The notes: generated by a model from the sequence alone, not told the origin. Positions 33,060-42,798 are shown, numbered from the stretch's first letter. The stretch: DNA of 64,000 bases from Demequina sp. NBRC 110054 (GCF_002090115.1 NZ_BBRK01000005.1:665415-729414), one strand, 5' to 3'. Program-made: numbers and translations.

Positions 33060-35333
33060 ATGACCACCCCCGCCTACCTGGATCCCGCGCGCACCACTCC
33101 TGAGCGCGTTGCCGACCTCGTCTCCCGCATGACACTTCCCGAGAAGGTCGGGCAGATGATGCAGATGCACACCTACGACGGCGTGGATCACCTGGTCGAG
33201 GAGTGGCACGTCGGGTCCATCCTGCACGCGTCGCCCGAGAGCCTGACCCGCGCGCACGCGCTCGCCGACGCCTCGCGCCTGGGAATCCCGCTGCTCGTGG
33301 GCGAGGACTGCATCCACGGGCACTCGTTCTTCGAGGGCGCGACGATCTTCCCCACCCAGCTCGGCATGGCGGCGAGCTTCGACGCCGACCTCCTCGAGCG
33401 CGTGGGACGCGCCACGGCGCGCGAGGTGTCGACGACGGGCATCCACTGGACCTTCTCCCCCGTGCTGTGCATCGCGCGCGACCTCCGGTGGGGCCGCGTG
33501 TCCGAGACGTTCGGCGAGGACCCGTGGCTGATCGGCGAGCTCGCGTCCGCGCTGTTCCGCGGCTACCAGGGAGACGGCGCTGGCGACCGCGAGGGGATCC
33601 TCGCGACGGCGAAGCACTTCGCCGCCTACTCGGAGACCCAGGGAGGCCGCGATGCGTCGGAGGCCGACGTCTCGCAGCGCAAGCTCCGCTCGTGGTACCT
33701 GCCGCCCTTCGAGCGCGTCGCGCGCGAGGGCTGCCGCACCTTCATGCTCGGCTACCAGGCGATCGACGGCACGCCGATCACGATCAACGACTGGCTGCTG
33801 AACGACGTGCTGCGCGGTGAATGGGGCTACGACGGCATGCTCATCACCGACTGGGACAACGTGGGCAACCTCGTGCGCGAGCAGCGACTCTTCCCCGACT
33901 ACGCCGAGGCCTCCGCAGCCGCGGTCAACGCGGGCAACGACATGATCATGACGACGCCCGACTTCTTCACCGGGGCGCAGGAGGCCGTCGCACGCGGACT
34001 GCTCGACGAGGCGAGGATCGACGAGGCCGTCGCCCGCATCCTCACCGTGAAGTTCGACCTGGGGCTCTTCGAGGACCAGCGCCGCCCCGACCTCGCCCGC
34101 CAGGCAGAGGTCATCGCGTGCGACGAGCACACCGCGCTCAACCTCGAGGTCGCGCGCCGCTCGATCGTCGTGCTCGAGAACGACGGCGTCCTGCCGCTGA
34201 ATCGCGACGAGGTCGGCCGCATCGTGGTGGTCGGCCCGAACGCGGACGACCCCGACGTCACGCTCGGCGACTGGGCCGGCGCGTCCGGCCAGGCGGACTG
34301 GCTCATGCACGGTCACCCCCGGGCGCAGATCGTCACCCCGCTCGACGGCCTCCGCGCGAGCGCGGGCGACGACATCGAGATCGCGCACGAGCTCGGCGCG
34401 GAGATCCTCACCACCGAGCCCGACCCCGCCGGCGGCTACTTCGACGACGGTCAGCCGCGCGCCCAGATCGTCATCCCGCGCGAGCCCGACGACGCCCTCA
34501 TCGACGCGGCGGTCGCGCAGGCCGAGGCCTCGGACGTGTGTATCGCGGTCGTCGGTGACCGCGGCGAGCTCGTGGGAGAGGCCAAGTCGACCGCGACGCT
34601 CGAGCTGCTCGGTGGCCAGATCGCGATGCTCGACGCGCTCGCCGACACCGGCACCCCGCTCGTCGTCGTCCTGATGGCCTCCAAGCCGCACGTCCTGCCC
34701 GCCTCGGTCCACGCGATGGCCTCGGCGATCGTCTGGGCCGCCAACCCCGGGATGCAGGGCGGCACCGCTCTCGCCGAGGTGCTGTTCGGCGACGTCGAGC
34801 CCTCGGGCCGACTGCCGATCTCCTTCGCGCGTCACGTCGGCCAGCAGCCGACCTTCTACAACCAGATCGACGCTCAGCACGGCGTCCGCTACGCCGATCT
34901 CACGCAGGAGCCCGCGTGGGTCCTGGGCCACGGACTGTCCTACACGACGGTGTCGTACTCGGGGCTCACGGTCCTGAGCCCCGAGGTGTCGGTCGACGGC
35001 ACCGTCCACGCCGAGGTCACCGTCGCCAACACCGGAGCCAGGCCCGCGCTCGAGACCGTCCAGGTCTACGTGCGCGACGTGAACACGTCGGCGACGTGGG
35101 CGGATCGCGAGCTCAAGGCCGTGCGGCAGGTCGAGCTCTCCCCCGGCGAGTCCGTCCGCGTGGCGCTCGAGCTTCCCGTGAGCGCGTGCACGATCGTCGA
35201 CGCGCGCGGCCACCGCGTGGTCGAGCCCGGTGAGTTCACCCTGCTGGTCGGCCCCTCGTCGCGCCGCAGCGACCTGCTGACCGCGACGTTCCACGTCGTG
35301 GTCGACGCGACCGCAGCCGCCTCCGGTTCGTAG
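33060..35333 (+). CDS. GH3 family beta-glucosidase/glycosidase
   Basis: A 757-residue cytoplasmic glycoside hydrolase. N-terminal TIM barrel: LPEKVGQMMQMH, TAKHFAAYSETQGGRDAS, and the nucleophile Asp in GMLITDWDN (Asp 264). Then the alpha/beta sandwich (VVLENDGVLPLNRDE, VVGPNADDPDVTLGDW) and a C-terminal fibronectin-like domain (VTVANTGARPALETVQVYV). There is no signal peptide, so it acts on imported oligosaccharides. Start at 33060 after ACAAGGAACGCGCC. Ten bases before the MFS gene that follows, which may carry its substrate or product. Confidence 0.92.
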   Translation: MTTPAYLDPARTTPERVADLVSRMTLPEKVGQMMQMHTYDGVDHLVEEWHVGSILHASPESLTRAHALADASRLGIPLLVGEDCIHGHSFFEGATIFPTQLGMAASFDADLLERVGRATAREVSTTGIHWTFSPVLCIARDLRWGRVSETFGEDPWLIGELASALFRGYQGDGAGDREGILATAKHFAAYSETQGGRDASEADVSQRKLRSWYLPPFERVAREGCRTFMLGYQAIDGTPITINDWLLNDVLRGEWGYDGMLITDWDNVGNLVREQRLFPDYAEASAAAVNAGNDMIMTTPDFFTGAQEAVARGLLDEARIDEAVARILTVKFDLGLFEDQRRPDLARQAEVIACDEHTALNLEVARRSIVVLENDGVLPLNRDEVGRIVVVGPNADDPDVTLGDWAGASGQADWLMHGHPRAQIVTPLDGLRASAGDDIEIAHELGAEILTTEPDPAGGYFDDGQPRAQIVIPREPDDALIDAAVAQAEASDVCIAVVGDRGELVGEAKSTATLELLGGQIAMLDALADTGTPLVVVLMASKPHVLPASVHAMASAIVWAANPGMQGGTALAEVLFGDVEPSGRLPISFARHVGQQPTFYNQIDAQHGVRYADLTQEPAWVLGHGLSYTTVSYSGLTVLSPEVSVDGTVHAEVTVANTGARPALETVQVYVRDVNTSATWADRELKAVRQVELSPGESVRVALELPVSACTIVDARGHRVVEPGEFTLLVGPSSRRSDLLTATFHVVVDATAAASGS

Positions 35334-35342
35334 AGTGCCTGC

Positions 35343-36572
35343 ATGACGACTCCGACCGGCGCGGTCCCGCGCCACCTGAGCCGCGCCCGCGTCGGCGTCT
35401 CCCTGGTGTTCTTCACCAACGGCATCGTGCTCGGCGGCTTCGCGCCGCGCATCCCGGAGATCCGCGCGGGGCTGGAGATCTCGTACGGCGCGCTCGGGGT
35501 CGCGGCCGCGATGTGGCCCGTGGGGGCGCTCGCCCTGGGCCTGCTCGCCGCCCCGCTGATCCGACGGTTCGGCTCGGCGCGCCTCGCGGCGGTGACGATG
35601 ATCGCGAGCGCCGCCGTGATGCTCGGCGCCGGCGTGGCGCCCACGGTGTGGCTGTTCGGCGCGGCGCTGTTCCTCGTCGGCGTCACCGACGCGTGGGTCG
35701 ACGTCGCCCAGAATGCCCATGGCCTGCAGGTGCAGAAGCTGTATCGCAGGTCGATCCTCAACGCGTTCCACGCGCTGTGGTCGATCGGAGCCGTCGCGGG
35801 CGGCCTCATCGGAGGCGCGTGCGCGGGGCTCGGGGTCTCGGTCCCGCTCCAGTTCACGGTGACGCTCGCGATCGTGGTGGTGATGAACCTCGTCGCGTAC
35901 CCGATGCTCCTGCCGCATGAGCCCGAGACGGTCGAGGACGTCGATCACGCCGCGGGCGAGTCCGCGGTGCCCCAGCACACGCCCCTCACCAGGATCCCTC
36001 TGCACACCTGGGGCGTCCTGCTGGCCCTCACCGTCATCGCGATCGGCGGCGGATGGGTCGAGGACGCCGCCTCGACGTGGTCGGCGAGCTACATGCAGGA
36101 CGAGCTCGCGACCGGCGCCGCCCTCGCCGCCTTCGCCTTCGTCGCGATGCAGGGCAGCCAGTTCGTCGGGCGGCTCGTGGGCGACGGCATGGTGGATCGG
36201 TGGGGTCAGCGCGCGGTCGCGCGCGTGGGCGGTGGCCTCGTCGCGCTCGGCATGGGCCTCGCGCTCGCCTTCCCCTCCCCGTGGGGCACGGTCGCGGGCT
36301 TCGCAGCGGCGGGCTTCGGCGTCGCGACGCTCATCCCCGGCGCGATGCATGCCGCCGACGAGCTCCCCGGCCTGCGGGCCGGCACCGGGCTCACGATCCT
36401 GTCGTGGCTGCTCAGGCTTGCGTTCCTCGTGTCGCCGCCGCTGGTCGGCTGGATCGCCGATCAGACCTCGCTGCGGGCCGGGCTCACGCTCGTGCCGGTC
36501 TTCGGCGTGCTGATCGTGCTGCTCGCGGGCTCGATGGCGCCGCGCAAGGAGACCGCCGCCGCGGCCGCGTGA
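35343..36572 (+). CDS. MFS transporter (sugar/drug type, YbjJ-like)
   Basis: A 409-residue transporter with 12 hydrophobic helices. The N-terminal FFTNGIVLGGFAPRIPEI and TDAWVDVAQNAHGLQVQ segments are characteristic of the group related to the E. coli YbjJ/fucose-permease-like permeases. Substrate unknown; placement directly after a GH3 enzyme and just before a fructosamine kinase suggests a sugar or glycated compound. Starts 10 bases after the beta-glucosidase stop. Confidence 0.84.
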   Translation: MTTPTGAVPRHLSRARVGVSLVFFTNGIVLGGFAPRIPEIRAGLEISYGALGVAAAMWPVGALALGLLAAPLIRRFGSARLAAVTMIASAAVMLGAGVAPTVWLFGAALFLVGVTDAWVDVAQNAHGLQVQKLYRRSILNAFHALWSIGAVAGGLIGGACAGLGVSVPLQFTVTLAIVVVMNLVAYPMLLPHEPETVEDVDHAAGESAVPQHTPLTRIPLHTWGVLLALTVIAIGGGWVEDAASTWSASYMQDELATGAALAAFAFVAMQGSQFVGRLVGDGMVDRWGQRAVARVGGGLVALGMGLALAFPSPWGTVAGFAAAGFGVATLIPGAMHAADELPGLRAGTGLTILSWLLRLAFLVSPPLVGWIADQTSLRAGLTLVPVFGVLIVLLAGSMAPRKETAAAAA

Positions 36573-36613
36573 CCGCTCGGCCCACCACGGAGGACGAAGG
36601 GAGCGCGCCCCGC

Positions 36614-37375
36614 ATGAGCACCGTCGTCAAGGAGCGGGCCGACGCCCCGCACGGATTCTTCGAGGCCGAGGCCGCCGGGCTGCGATGGCTCGCGGAGGCG
36701 GACGGCCCCCGCTGTGCAGAGGTCATCGGTGTGAGCCCCGGGCGCATCGAGGTAGCACGGATTCATGAGATGGTCCCCACGGTCTCCGCCGCGCACAACT
36801 TCGGCGCGGCTCTCGCGCGCATGCACCTCGCGGGTGCCGCGTCGTTCGGCTCGCCCCCCACTGGCTGGGACGGGCCGCTGTTCATCGGCGAGCGGCGGAT
36901 GCCCACCCTCACGTCGGAGTCGTGGGGCGAGTTCTACGCCCACCGCAGGGTCCTGCCCTTCGTGGACGATGCGGTGGCCGCCGGGAACCTCACGGTCGCC
37001 GAGGCCGACGTCGTGCGGCGCGCGTGCGACCTGATCGCGGCGAGAGGATTCGACGACGACGCGCCTCCCGCGCGCCTCCACGGCGACCTGTGGGCGGGGA
37101 ACCTGCTCTTCGGCGCCGACGGCGCCGTGCTCATCGACCCCGCGGCGCACGGTGGGCACGGCGAGACCGACCTCGCGATGCTCGCGCTGTTCGGCGCCCC
37201 GCACCTGGGCGCGGTCCTGAACGGCTACGCGTCGACGTCGCCGCTGCGGGAGGGCTGGCGCGCGCGGATCGGGCTGCACCAGCTGCACCCGCTCGCCGTC
37301 CACGCCGTCGGTCACGGGAGGGCGTACGGCGTCGCGCTCGCAAGCGCCGCGCGTGGCGTGCTGGACGCGGGGTGA
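36614..37375 (+). CDS. Fructosamine kinase family protein
   Basis: A 253-residue kinase-fold protein that phosphorylates sugar-amine adducts (fructosamine-3-kinase and relatives). Seen: HGFFEAEAAGLRWLAE at the N-terminus, catalytic loop LHGDLWAGNLLF and VLIDPAAHGGHGETDLAML. Glycated substrates from dietary or environmental sources, or protein repair, are both possible. The ATG at 36614 is used; a GTG at 36569 overlapping the MFS stop gives 15 more residues and a GAAGGGAGC lies between the two. Last gene of the GH3-MFS-kinase run. Confidence 0.86.
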   Translation: MSTVVKERADAPHGFFEAEAAGLRWLAEADGPRCAEVIGVSPGRIEVARIHEMVPTVSAAHNFGAALARMHLAGAASFGSPPTGWDGPLFIGERRMPTLTSESWGEFYAHRRVLPFVDDAVAAGNLTVAEADVVRRACDLIAARGFDDDAPPARLHGDLWAGNLLFGADGAVLIDPAAHGGHGETDLAMLALFGAPHLGAVLNGYASTSPLREGWRARIGLHQLHPLAVHAVGHGRAYGVALASAARGVLDAG

Positions 37376-37417
37376 GGTCTCCCGCCGCGGGCTGATCTCG
37401 GGGCTCAGACCTCAGGG

Positions 37418-38059
37418 TCAGACTTCGGTCGAGTCGCCCACCTCGAGGCGCTCGAGCGGGATCGGCACGCGACCGACCTGGCCCAGATGCGCGTCGAGCA
37501 TCGTGAGCCCGATCTCGCTCAGCGCGGCCTCGTGGATGGCGATCGCGCGGCGAGGCGACACGGCCGAGAGGAACGCCGCGGCGTCGGGGAAGCGTGTCCA
37601 GGGCCCCGAGACGGGCACGAGCAGGGTCGCGACCGCGATGTCCGGCACCTGATAGGAGTCGCCAGGGTGGTACACCCGCCCGCCGACCAGGTACCCGACG
37701 CTCGGGACCCGTGGCTCCTGCGGGTAGATCTCGGCGTGCAGGCCGCCGAATACGTCGACGTCGAAGCCGACGACGTCCGTGCGGTCACCCGGGTTCACGA
37801 ACTCCACCGCGGTCCCGATCTCGGCCAGGCCACCGACGACTGCCTCGAGCCCGACGATGGGAAGCGAGGGCCTTCTGGCGAGCTCGGCCTCGAGGGCGGC
37901 TCGATCGAAGTGGTCGGGGTGCGCGTGGCTGATGAGCACGGCGTCCGCCTGGGACAGCAGCTCGGGAGCGCGCGGTTCGAACACCCCGGGATCGATCAGC
38001 AGGGTGCGTCCTCGCTCCTCGAGCGTGACGCAGGCGTGCACGTGCTTGGTCAGACGCAT
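37418..38059 (-). CDS. MBL-fold metal-dependent hydrolase (UlaG-like)
   Basis: A 213-residue metallo-beta-lactamase-fold protein starting MRLTKHVHACVTLE. VLISHAHPDHFDR is the HxHxDH metal motif; further ligands are plausible at YHPGDSYQV and in AIAIHEAA. The small size fits UlaG/YtnP-type hydrolases. Start at 38059; the upstream in-frame extension has no support. Convergent with the fructosamine kinase (42 bases). Substrate unknown. Confidence 0.85.
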   Translation of the reverse strand: MRLTKHVHACVTLEERGRTLLIDPGVFEPRAPELLSQADAVLISHAHPDHFDRAALEAELARRPSLPIVGLEAVVGGLAEIGTAVEFVNPGDRTDVVGFDVDVFGGLHAEIYPQEPRVPSVGYLVGGRVYHPGDSYQVPDIAVATLLVPVSGPWTRFPDAAAFLSAVSPRRAIAIHEAALSEIGLTMLDAHLGQVGRVPIPLERLEVGDSTEV

Positions 38060-38140
38060 ATCGGACCTTCCCTGGTCTCGGGGCTGTTCTTGCACCCTAC
38101 GCCCGAAAGCTCGACGGCCTCTGACACCGAGGGTCAGGCG

Positions 38141-39772
38141 TCATTCACTCACCACGCGCGCCGCGACGATGGCGCGCGCACACTCGATCGCGTCGTAGAG
38201 GTGGGCGAACACGTGGTCGTCCTCCTCGAGTGCTCCCATGTGCGCGAGAAGGCCGACGTGACGGTCCTGCACCCCCTTGATGAGAACCACCACGCCGCGC
38301 CGCTCGAGCGTCGTGACGAGCTCCGTGAGCACCTGGGCTCCGGTGGTGTCGAGCAGCCGGATCTGCGACATCCGCAGAATCACCACCTCGACCCCTTCGA
38401 TCCGGGCCACGCGGTCAAGCACCCTGTCCGCGGCGCCGAAGAACAGCGCGCCGTCCAGCCGCAGCAGAGCGATGCGCGCATCGCCAGGCACCGGCAGACC
38501 GGGCAGCTCCTCGCGATGCACGCCGGCGGACATCGAGACGGCCCGCAGCGCAAGCACCGCGGCCACGCCTACGCCGATCACGATGGCGTAGATAAGGTCC
38601 ACGCTCACCGTGATGAGCGCGGTGAGCACGAACAGCAGCGCATCGGACCTCGAAGCCTTCATGACGGAGCGGACAACGGACGGCCTCACCATCGACACCG
38701 CAGTGACCATGAGGACTCCTGCGAGCGCGGCGAGGGGGACCCGCGCCACGAGCCCCGAGGCGACGAGCACGATCACGAGAAGCACGACGGCGTGAGTGAC
38801 CGCAGAGACGCGTGTACGGGCCCCCGAACGGACGTTGACGGCGGTGCGCGCGATCGCACCCGTCGCGGGCATGCCGCCGAACAGCCCGGACGCGACCGAG
38901 GCGAGACCCTGGCCGACAAGCTCGCGGTCGGCGTCGTAGCCACCGACGTCGGTGTAGGTCTGCGCAACCCTCGCCGACAGCAGCGACTCGATCGCCGCAA
39001 GCGCGGCGATCGCGATGGCTGGCGCCGCGAGGCTGCGCAGCGAGGCAAGATCGAGCTCCGGCAGGGTCGGACTGGGAAGGCCGGTCGGCAGCGCTCCGAT
39101 AGTTGGGACGTTCACGCCGAGCGCCGTCGCGCCCAGCGCCACGGCGACGATCGCGACGATCGCGCCAGGAACTGCCCCGGTCACGAGGGGCCAGAGCCTC
39201 ATCACCGCGACGACGGCAAGCACGAGCGCGAGCGCCGGCCACGCGACTCCCCAGTCCGCACCGAGCACGGCGTCGACCGCGGCTCGCCAGGCCTTGACCC
39301 CGCTCTCCCCGTGCGCGAGCCCAACGGCCATCGGTACCTGCTGAAGGAAGATGATGATCGCGATGCCGACCGTGAACCCCTCGATCACGGGCCACGGGAT
39401 CAGGCCGACGAGCCTGCCGAGCCGCGCGACGCCCGCGGCCACGACGAGCAGGCCAGCCATCACGGTCACGAGCGCGAGCGCGGACACGCCGCGGTCGGCG
39501 AGCACGGGCGCGAGGACCACGACCATCGCGCCGGTCGGCCCGGACACCTGGACATGGGACCCGCCAAGGACTGCGGCGACGACGCCCGCGACGATCGCGG
39601 TGATCAGTCCCGCGGCCGCGCCCGCCCCCGAGGACACTCCGAAGGCGAGTGCGAGCGGCAGCGCCACCACGCCGACGGAGACACCCGACAGCAGGTCGAC
39701 TCGCCAGCTGCGCCGCAGCTCCGCGTAGTCGCGTCGCGAGGGCAGCAGGGATCTCCAGGCAGCGCCGCTCAT
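38141..39772 (-). CDS. SulP family anion transporter with STAS domain
   Basis: A 543-residue permease: 10-12 membrane helices with the SulP signature ALPLALAFGVSSGAGAAAGL and VSGPTGAMVVVLAPV, GGMPATGAIARTAVNVRSGA (conserved substrate region), and a C-terminal STAS domain from about 435 (ALLRLDGALFFGAADRV to VVILRMSQIRLLDTTGAQVL). Transports sulfate, bicarbonate or other anions by homology; substrate open. Its start overlaps the ArsR stop (ATGA), so the pair is an operon and the regulator is likely its own. Confidence 0.9.
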   Translation of the reverse strand: MSGAAWRSLLPSRRDYAELRRSWRVDLLSGVSVGVVALPLALAFGVSSGAGAAAGLITAIVAGVVAAVLGGSHVQVSGPTGAMVVVLAPVLADRGVSALALVTVMAGLLVVAAGVARLGRLVGLIPWPVIEGFTVGIAIIIFLQQVPMAVGLAHGESGVKAWRAAVDAVLGADWGVAWPALALVLAVVAVMRLWPLVTGAVPGAIVAIVAVALGATALGVNVPTIGALPTGLPSPTLPELDLASLRSLAAPAIAIAALAAIESLLSARVAQTYTDVGGYDADRELVGQGLASVASGLFGGMPATGAIARTAVNVRSGARTRVSAVTHAVVLLVIVLVASGLVARVPLAALAGVLMVTAVSMVRPSVVRSVMKASRSDALLFVLTALITVSVDLIYAIVIGVGVAAVLALRAVSMSAGVHREELPGLPVPGDARIALLRLDGALFFGAADRVLDRVARIEGVEVVILRMSQIRLLDTTGAQVLTELVTTLERRGVVVLIKGVQDRHVGLLAHMGALEEDDHVFAHLYDAIECARAIVAARVVSE

Positions 39773-40113
39773 GCGCGCTCCCCCGCTCCGAGTGAGGAGG
39801 TCACCTCCTCATGCGCCCGCAGCACGTCATGCAGAAGCGTGCGAGCGGCGGCGAGCAGCGCCGCGACCGACGGGTGCGCGAGCCGGTACGCGACAGTGCT
39901 GGCCCGACGCTCGGAGCGGACCAGATCGTATCCGCGCAGCACGCGCAGGTGCTGCGACAGATGCGAGGCCTCCATCCCGGTGATCTCCAAGAGCTCTGCC
40001 ACGGTGCGCTCGTCCTGCTCTGCGAGCAGCTCGAGCACCCGGATGCGGACGGGATGCGCGAGCCCCTTGAACAGGTCGGCCTTGACCTCGTTGAGCGGCC
40101 TGCCTGTGTGCAT
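39769..40113 (-). CDS. ArsR family winged-helix regulator
   Basis: A 114-residue regulator: KADLFKGLAHPVRIRVLELLAEQDERT, then the recognition region LLEITGMEASHLSQHLRVLRGYDLV and AYRLAHPSVAALL. No CxC or other obvious metal Cys cluster, so it may not be a metal sensor. The start at 40113 follows GGAGGGGCTACGGC; longer in-frame starts (40152 or 40206) lack conservation. It precedes the SulP gene by overlap and presumably represses it. Confidence 0.86.
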   Translation of the reverse strand: MHTGRPLNEVKADLFKGLAHPVRIRVLELLAEQDERTVAELLEITGMEASHLSQHLRVLRGYDLVRSERRASTVAYRLAHPSVAALLAAARTLLHDVLRAHEEVTSSLGAGERA

Positions 40114-40226
40114 GCCGTAGCCCCCTCCATCGCGATGTGATGACTTCATCATGTCACCAAGAAGGCGCCGCAGGGGCACGGGAGATCGATCCGAGAGGAA
40201 TATCACGCCGCCTCTCGCGTTTTTAG

Positions 40227-40238
40227 ATGCATACGCAT
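40227..40238. promoter_or_regulatory. Candidate MarR operator upstream of monooxygenase gene
   Basis: ATGCATACGCAT (40227-40238) is nearly palindromic (10 of 12 bases) in an AT-rich patch TTTTTAGATGCATACGCATA, unlike the GC-rich surroundings. It sits 38 bases upstream of the monooxygenase start and could overlap the promoter. A GGGGC/GCCCC stem-loop (40245-40259) follows in the leader. The divergent ArsR promoter shares this 162-base gap. Confidence 0.45.
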
Positions 40239-40275
40239 ATAGTTGGGGCAGCCAGCCCCGGAGCGAGGAGTCATC

Positions 40276-41463
40276 ATGCAGTTCGGCCTCATGTCCGTCT
40301 CGGACATCACTCGAGACCCCGTCAGCGGACGCACGCCGTCAGAGGCGGAGCGCATCAAGGCGATCGTGACGATCGCCAAGCACGCGGAGGACGTCGGCCT
40401 CGACGTCTTCGCGATCGGCGAGCACCACAACCCGCCCTTCTTCTCGTCGTCCCCGACCACCCTGCTCTCCCACATCGCCGCGATGACCGAGAGGCTCATC
40501 GTCACGACGTCGACGACCCTCATCACGACCAACGACCCGGTGCGGCTCGCCGAGGAGTACGCGATGCTCCAGCACCTCAGCGACGGCCGCATGGACCTCA
40601 TGCTCGGCCGCGGCAACACCGCGCCCGTCTACCCGTGGTTCGGCCAGGACATCCGCCAGGGCCTCCACCTCGCGCTCGAGAACTACAACCTCCTCCACCG
40701 CCTGTGGCGCGAGGACGTCGTGGACTGGGAGGGCAAGTTCCGCACGCCCCTCCAGGGCTTCACCTCGACGCCGCGCCCGCTCAACGACGTGGCCCCGTTC
40801 GTGTGGCATGGATCGATCCGCACGCCCGAGATCGCCGAGCAGGCCGCGTACTACGGCAACGGCTACTTCGCGAACAACATCTTCTGGCCCAAGGAGCACT
40901 ACCGCCGCCTGATCGACTACTACCGGCGCCGCTTCGAGCACTACGGCCACGGCACGCAGAAGCAGGCGATCGTCGGACTCGGCGGCCAGGCCTTCATCGC
41001 CAAGAACTCGCAGGAGGCGCACTCCCAGTTCCGCCCCTACTTCGACGAGGCCCCGGTGTACGGCAACGGCCCGACCATGGAGGAGTTCGAGAGCTCGACC
41101 CCCCTGAGCGTCGGCTCGCCGCAGGAGGTCATCGACAAGACCCTCACCTTCCAGGAGACGTTCGGCGACTACCAGCGACAGCTGTTCCTCATGGATCACG
41201 CGGGGCTGCCCCTCAAGACCGTGCTCGAGCAGCTCGACCTGCTGGGTGGCGAGGTCGTCCCGGTGCTGCGCAAGGAGCTCGAGGCGCGACGCGACCCCGA
41301 GTCGCCCGCGAACCCGCCGAGCCACGCGGACCTCGTCAAAGCCAAGTACGGCGACCAGCCGCCGCGCCAGCCCGCGCCGAACGCCAACCGCGGCGACAAC
41401 GTCACCGGCGGATCGCCCTACCAGGACTCCGAGGCGGAGGTCACCGCCTACCCGACGCTGTGA
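40276..41463 (+). CDS. Luciferase-like flavin monooxygenase, CE1758-type
   Basis: A 395-residue LLM-class FMN-dependent oxidoreductase: MQFGLMSVSDITRDP, VFAIGEHHNPPFF (FMN pocket), TTLITTNDPVRLAEEYAML and HLSDGRMDLMLGRGNT. Uses reduced FMN and oxygen on an unknown substrate. The downstream MarR and FMN reductase overlap or nearly overlap it, matching the CE1758/CE1759 partner families of Corynebacterium. Start at 40276 after GAGGAGTCATC. It is likely the catalytic member of a two-component monooxygenase. Confidence 0.88.
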   Translation: MQFGLMSVSDITRDPVSGRTPSEAERIKAIVTIAKHAEDVGLDVFAIGEHHNPPFFSSSPTTLLSHIAAMTERLIVTTSTTLITTNDPVRLAEEYAMLQHLSDGRMDLMLGRGNTAPVYPWFGQDIRQGLHLALENYNLLHRLWREDVVDWEGKFRTPLQGFTSTPRPLNDVAPFVWHGSIRTPEIAEQAAYYGNGYFANNIFWPKEHYRRLIDYYRRRFEHYGHGTQKQAIVGLGGQAFIAKNSQEAHSQFRPYFDEAPVYGNGPTMEEFESSTPLSVGSPQEVIDKTLTFQETFGDYQRQLFLMDHAGLPLKTVLEQLDLLGGEVVPVLRKELEARRDPESPANPPSHADLVKAKYGDQPPRQPAPNANRGDNVTGGSPYQDSEAEVTAYPTL

Positions 41464-41948
41464 GCGCCGCGACCACTCCCGCCCCGGCGGCGCCCGCATC
41501 GTCCGGGAGCGCCGGCACGACCCGGACGCGCCTCGCGAACGAGACGTGGGAGGCGGTGTTGACGGCCTACTCCCAGCTCATGCGCGGCTTCGCCGAGGAG
41601 GACGTCTGGTCCGACGCGTCGATGCGCGAGTACGACGTGCTCTACACGCTCAGCAAGTGCGACAGCCCGCAGCGGCTGTCCGACCTGGGGCGGCACGTGC
41701 TGCTGAGCCAGCCCGGGCTGTCCCGCCTCGTCGACCGCCTGGTCGACCGCGGCCTCGTGTCCCGCTGCGCGGACCCCGCCGACGCCCGCGCCTCCCACCT
41801 GTCCCTCACGGAGCAGGGCCGCGCGGTCCAGCGCACGATCGGCCGCTCGCACGGCCGGTCGGTCGCCGAGGCCATGACCGCGGCGCTGTCCGACGACGAG
41901 CTCGTGCAGCTGCGCGACCTCGTCTCCCGCCTGTCCTCCCCCTCCTGA
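41460..41948 (+). CDS. MarR family regulator of the monooxygenase cassette
   Basis: A 162-residue winged helix-turn-helix protein: YDVLYTLSKCDSPQRLSDLG, VLLSQPGLSRLVDRLVDRGLV, RCADPADARASHLSLTEQG. The GTG at 41460 overlaps the monooxygenase stop (GTGA), placing the regulator inside the operon, so autoregulation is likely and the near-palindrome at 40227 is a candidate site. A single Cys lies near the dimer/DNA interface (SKCDSPQ). The inducer is unknown. Confidence 0.9.
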   Translation: MSAATTPAPAAPASSGSAGTTRTRLANETWEAVLTAYSQLMRGFAEEDVWSDASMREYDVLYTLSKCDSPQRLSDLGRHVLLSQPGLSRLVDRLVDRGLVSRCADPADARASHLSLTEQGRAVQRTIGRSHGRSVAEAMTAALSDDELVQLRDLVSRLSSPS

Positions 41949-41961
41949 GAAGGAGCCCCGC

Positions 41962-42669
41962 ATGAACCAGACCGACCCCTTCCGCCTCGTCGTCGTGAGC
42001 GCGGGCGTGTCCGACCCGTCGTCCACGCGACTGCTCGCCGACCGCCTCACGCAGCGCGTCGTCTCCGCGGCGGGCGAGCGCGACCGCGAGACCACCGTCA
42101 CCGTGATCGACCTGCGCGAGCTGCTTCCCGAGCTCCCGGCAGCCCTGTCCACGCAGCTGCTCGGGCCGCGCTTCCAGCGCGCCGTCGAGGCGCTGTCCCA
42201 GGCCGACGGAGTGATCGCCGCCGCTCCCGTGTACAAGGCCGGCGCCTCGGGCCTGTTCACCTCGTTCTTCCAGGTCCTCGACAACGACCTGCTGATCGGA
42301 AGGCCCGTCGCGCTCGCCGCGACCGCCGGCACGGCGCGCCATGCGCTCGTCGTGGACGAGGAGATGCGCTCGCTGTTCGCGTACCTGCGCGCGCTGCCCG
42401 TGCCCACGAGCCTCTTCGCGGCAACAGAGGACTGGGGCGACGAGGCGCTCAACTCCCGCATCGACCGCGCGGCGCACGAGCTGGTCCTCCTCATGGAGTC
42501 AGGCTTCGCCCGCGCGGTGCGTGAGCAGTCCTGGAAGCGCTACCAGCACTCCTACGGCTCCGACGCGGGGCGCGAGCTCGAGATCGACACGGACACGGAC
42601 CTCATGCGCCTCGCGGCCGGCGGCTCGCTCGTGGACGCGGAGGACCCGTTCGACCCTCGCACCGCCTGA
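41962..42669 (+). CDS. NADPH-dependent FMN reductase, CE1759-type partner
   Basis: A 235-residue flavodoxin-like reductase: LVVVSAGVSDPSSTRLLADRL (phosphate loop), VIDLRELLPELP, GVIAAAPVYKAGASGLFTSFF (flavin-binding), and a C-terminal tail after the core. It should supply reduced FMN to the luciferase-like enzyme encoded two genes upstream. Thirteen bases after MarR; followed 129 bases later by a DHA2 exporter, possibly a further operon member. Confidence 0.9.
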   Translation: MNQTDPFRLVVVSAGVSDPSSTRLLADRLTQRVVSAAGERDRETTVTVIDLRELLPELPAALSTQLLGPRFQRAVEALSQADGVIAAAPVYKAGASGLFTSFFQVLDNDLLIGRPVALAATAGTARHALVVDEEMRSLFAYLRALPVPTSLFAATEDWGDEALNSRIDRAAHELVLLMESGFARAVREQSWKRYQHSYGSDAGRELEIDTDTDLMRLAAGGSLVDAEDPFDPRTA

Positions 42670-42798
42670 CAGGCGCCGCACTGCGCGAAGGGCGTCGGCG
42701 GGCCCGCGGGAGGGTGCGCAGGGGTTACGCTCGAACCATGTGAGGCGCGGCTCCGCGCGCTCGACCCACCTCCACGCTCAGGAAGGCACCGCCGCCGC

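Noticed and set aside
32967..36350. A 1127-codon minus-strand open frame opposite the GH3 and MFS genes
   Set aside because: Antisense to two genes with clear family motifs; composition is typical of a shadow frame.
37487..40120. An 877-codon plus-strand open frame opposite the metallo-hydrolase, SulP and ArsR genes
   Set aside because: Antisense to well-supported genes and crosses their intergenic gaps; low-complexity Arg/His/Asp composition.
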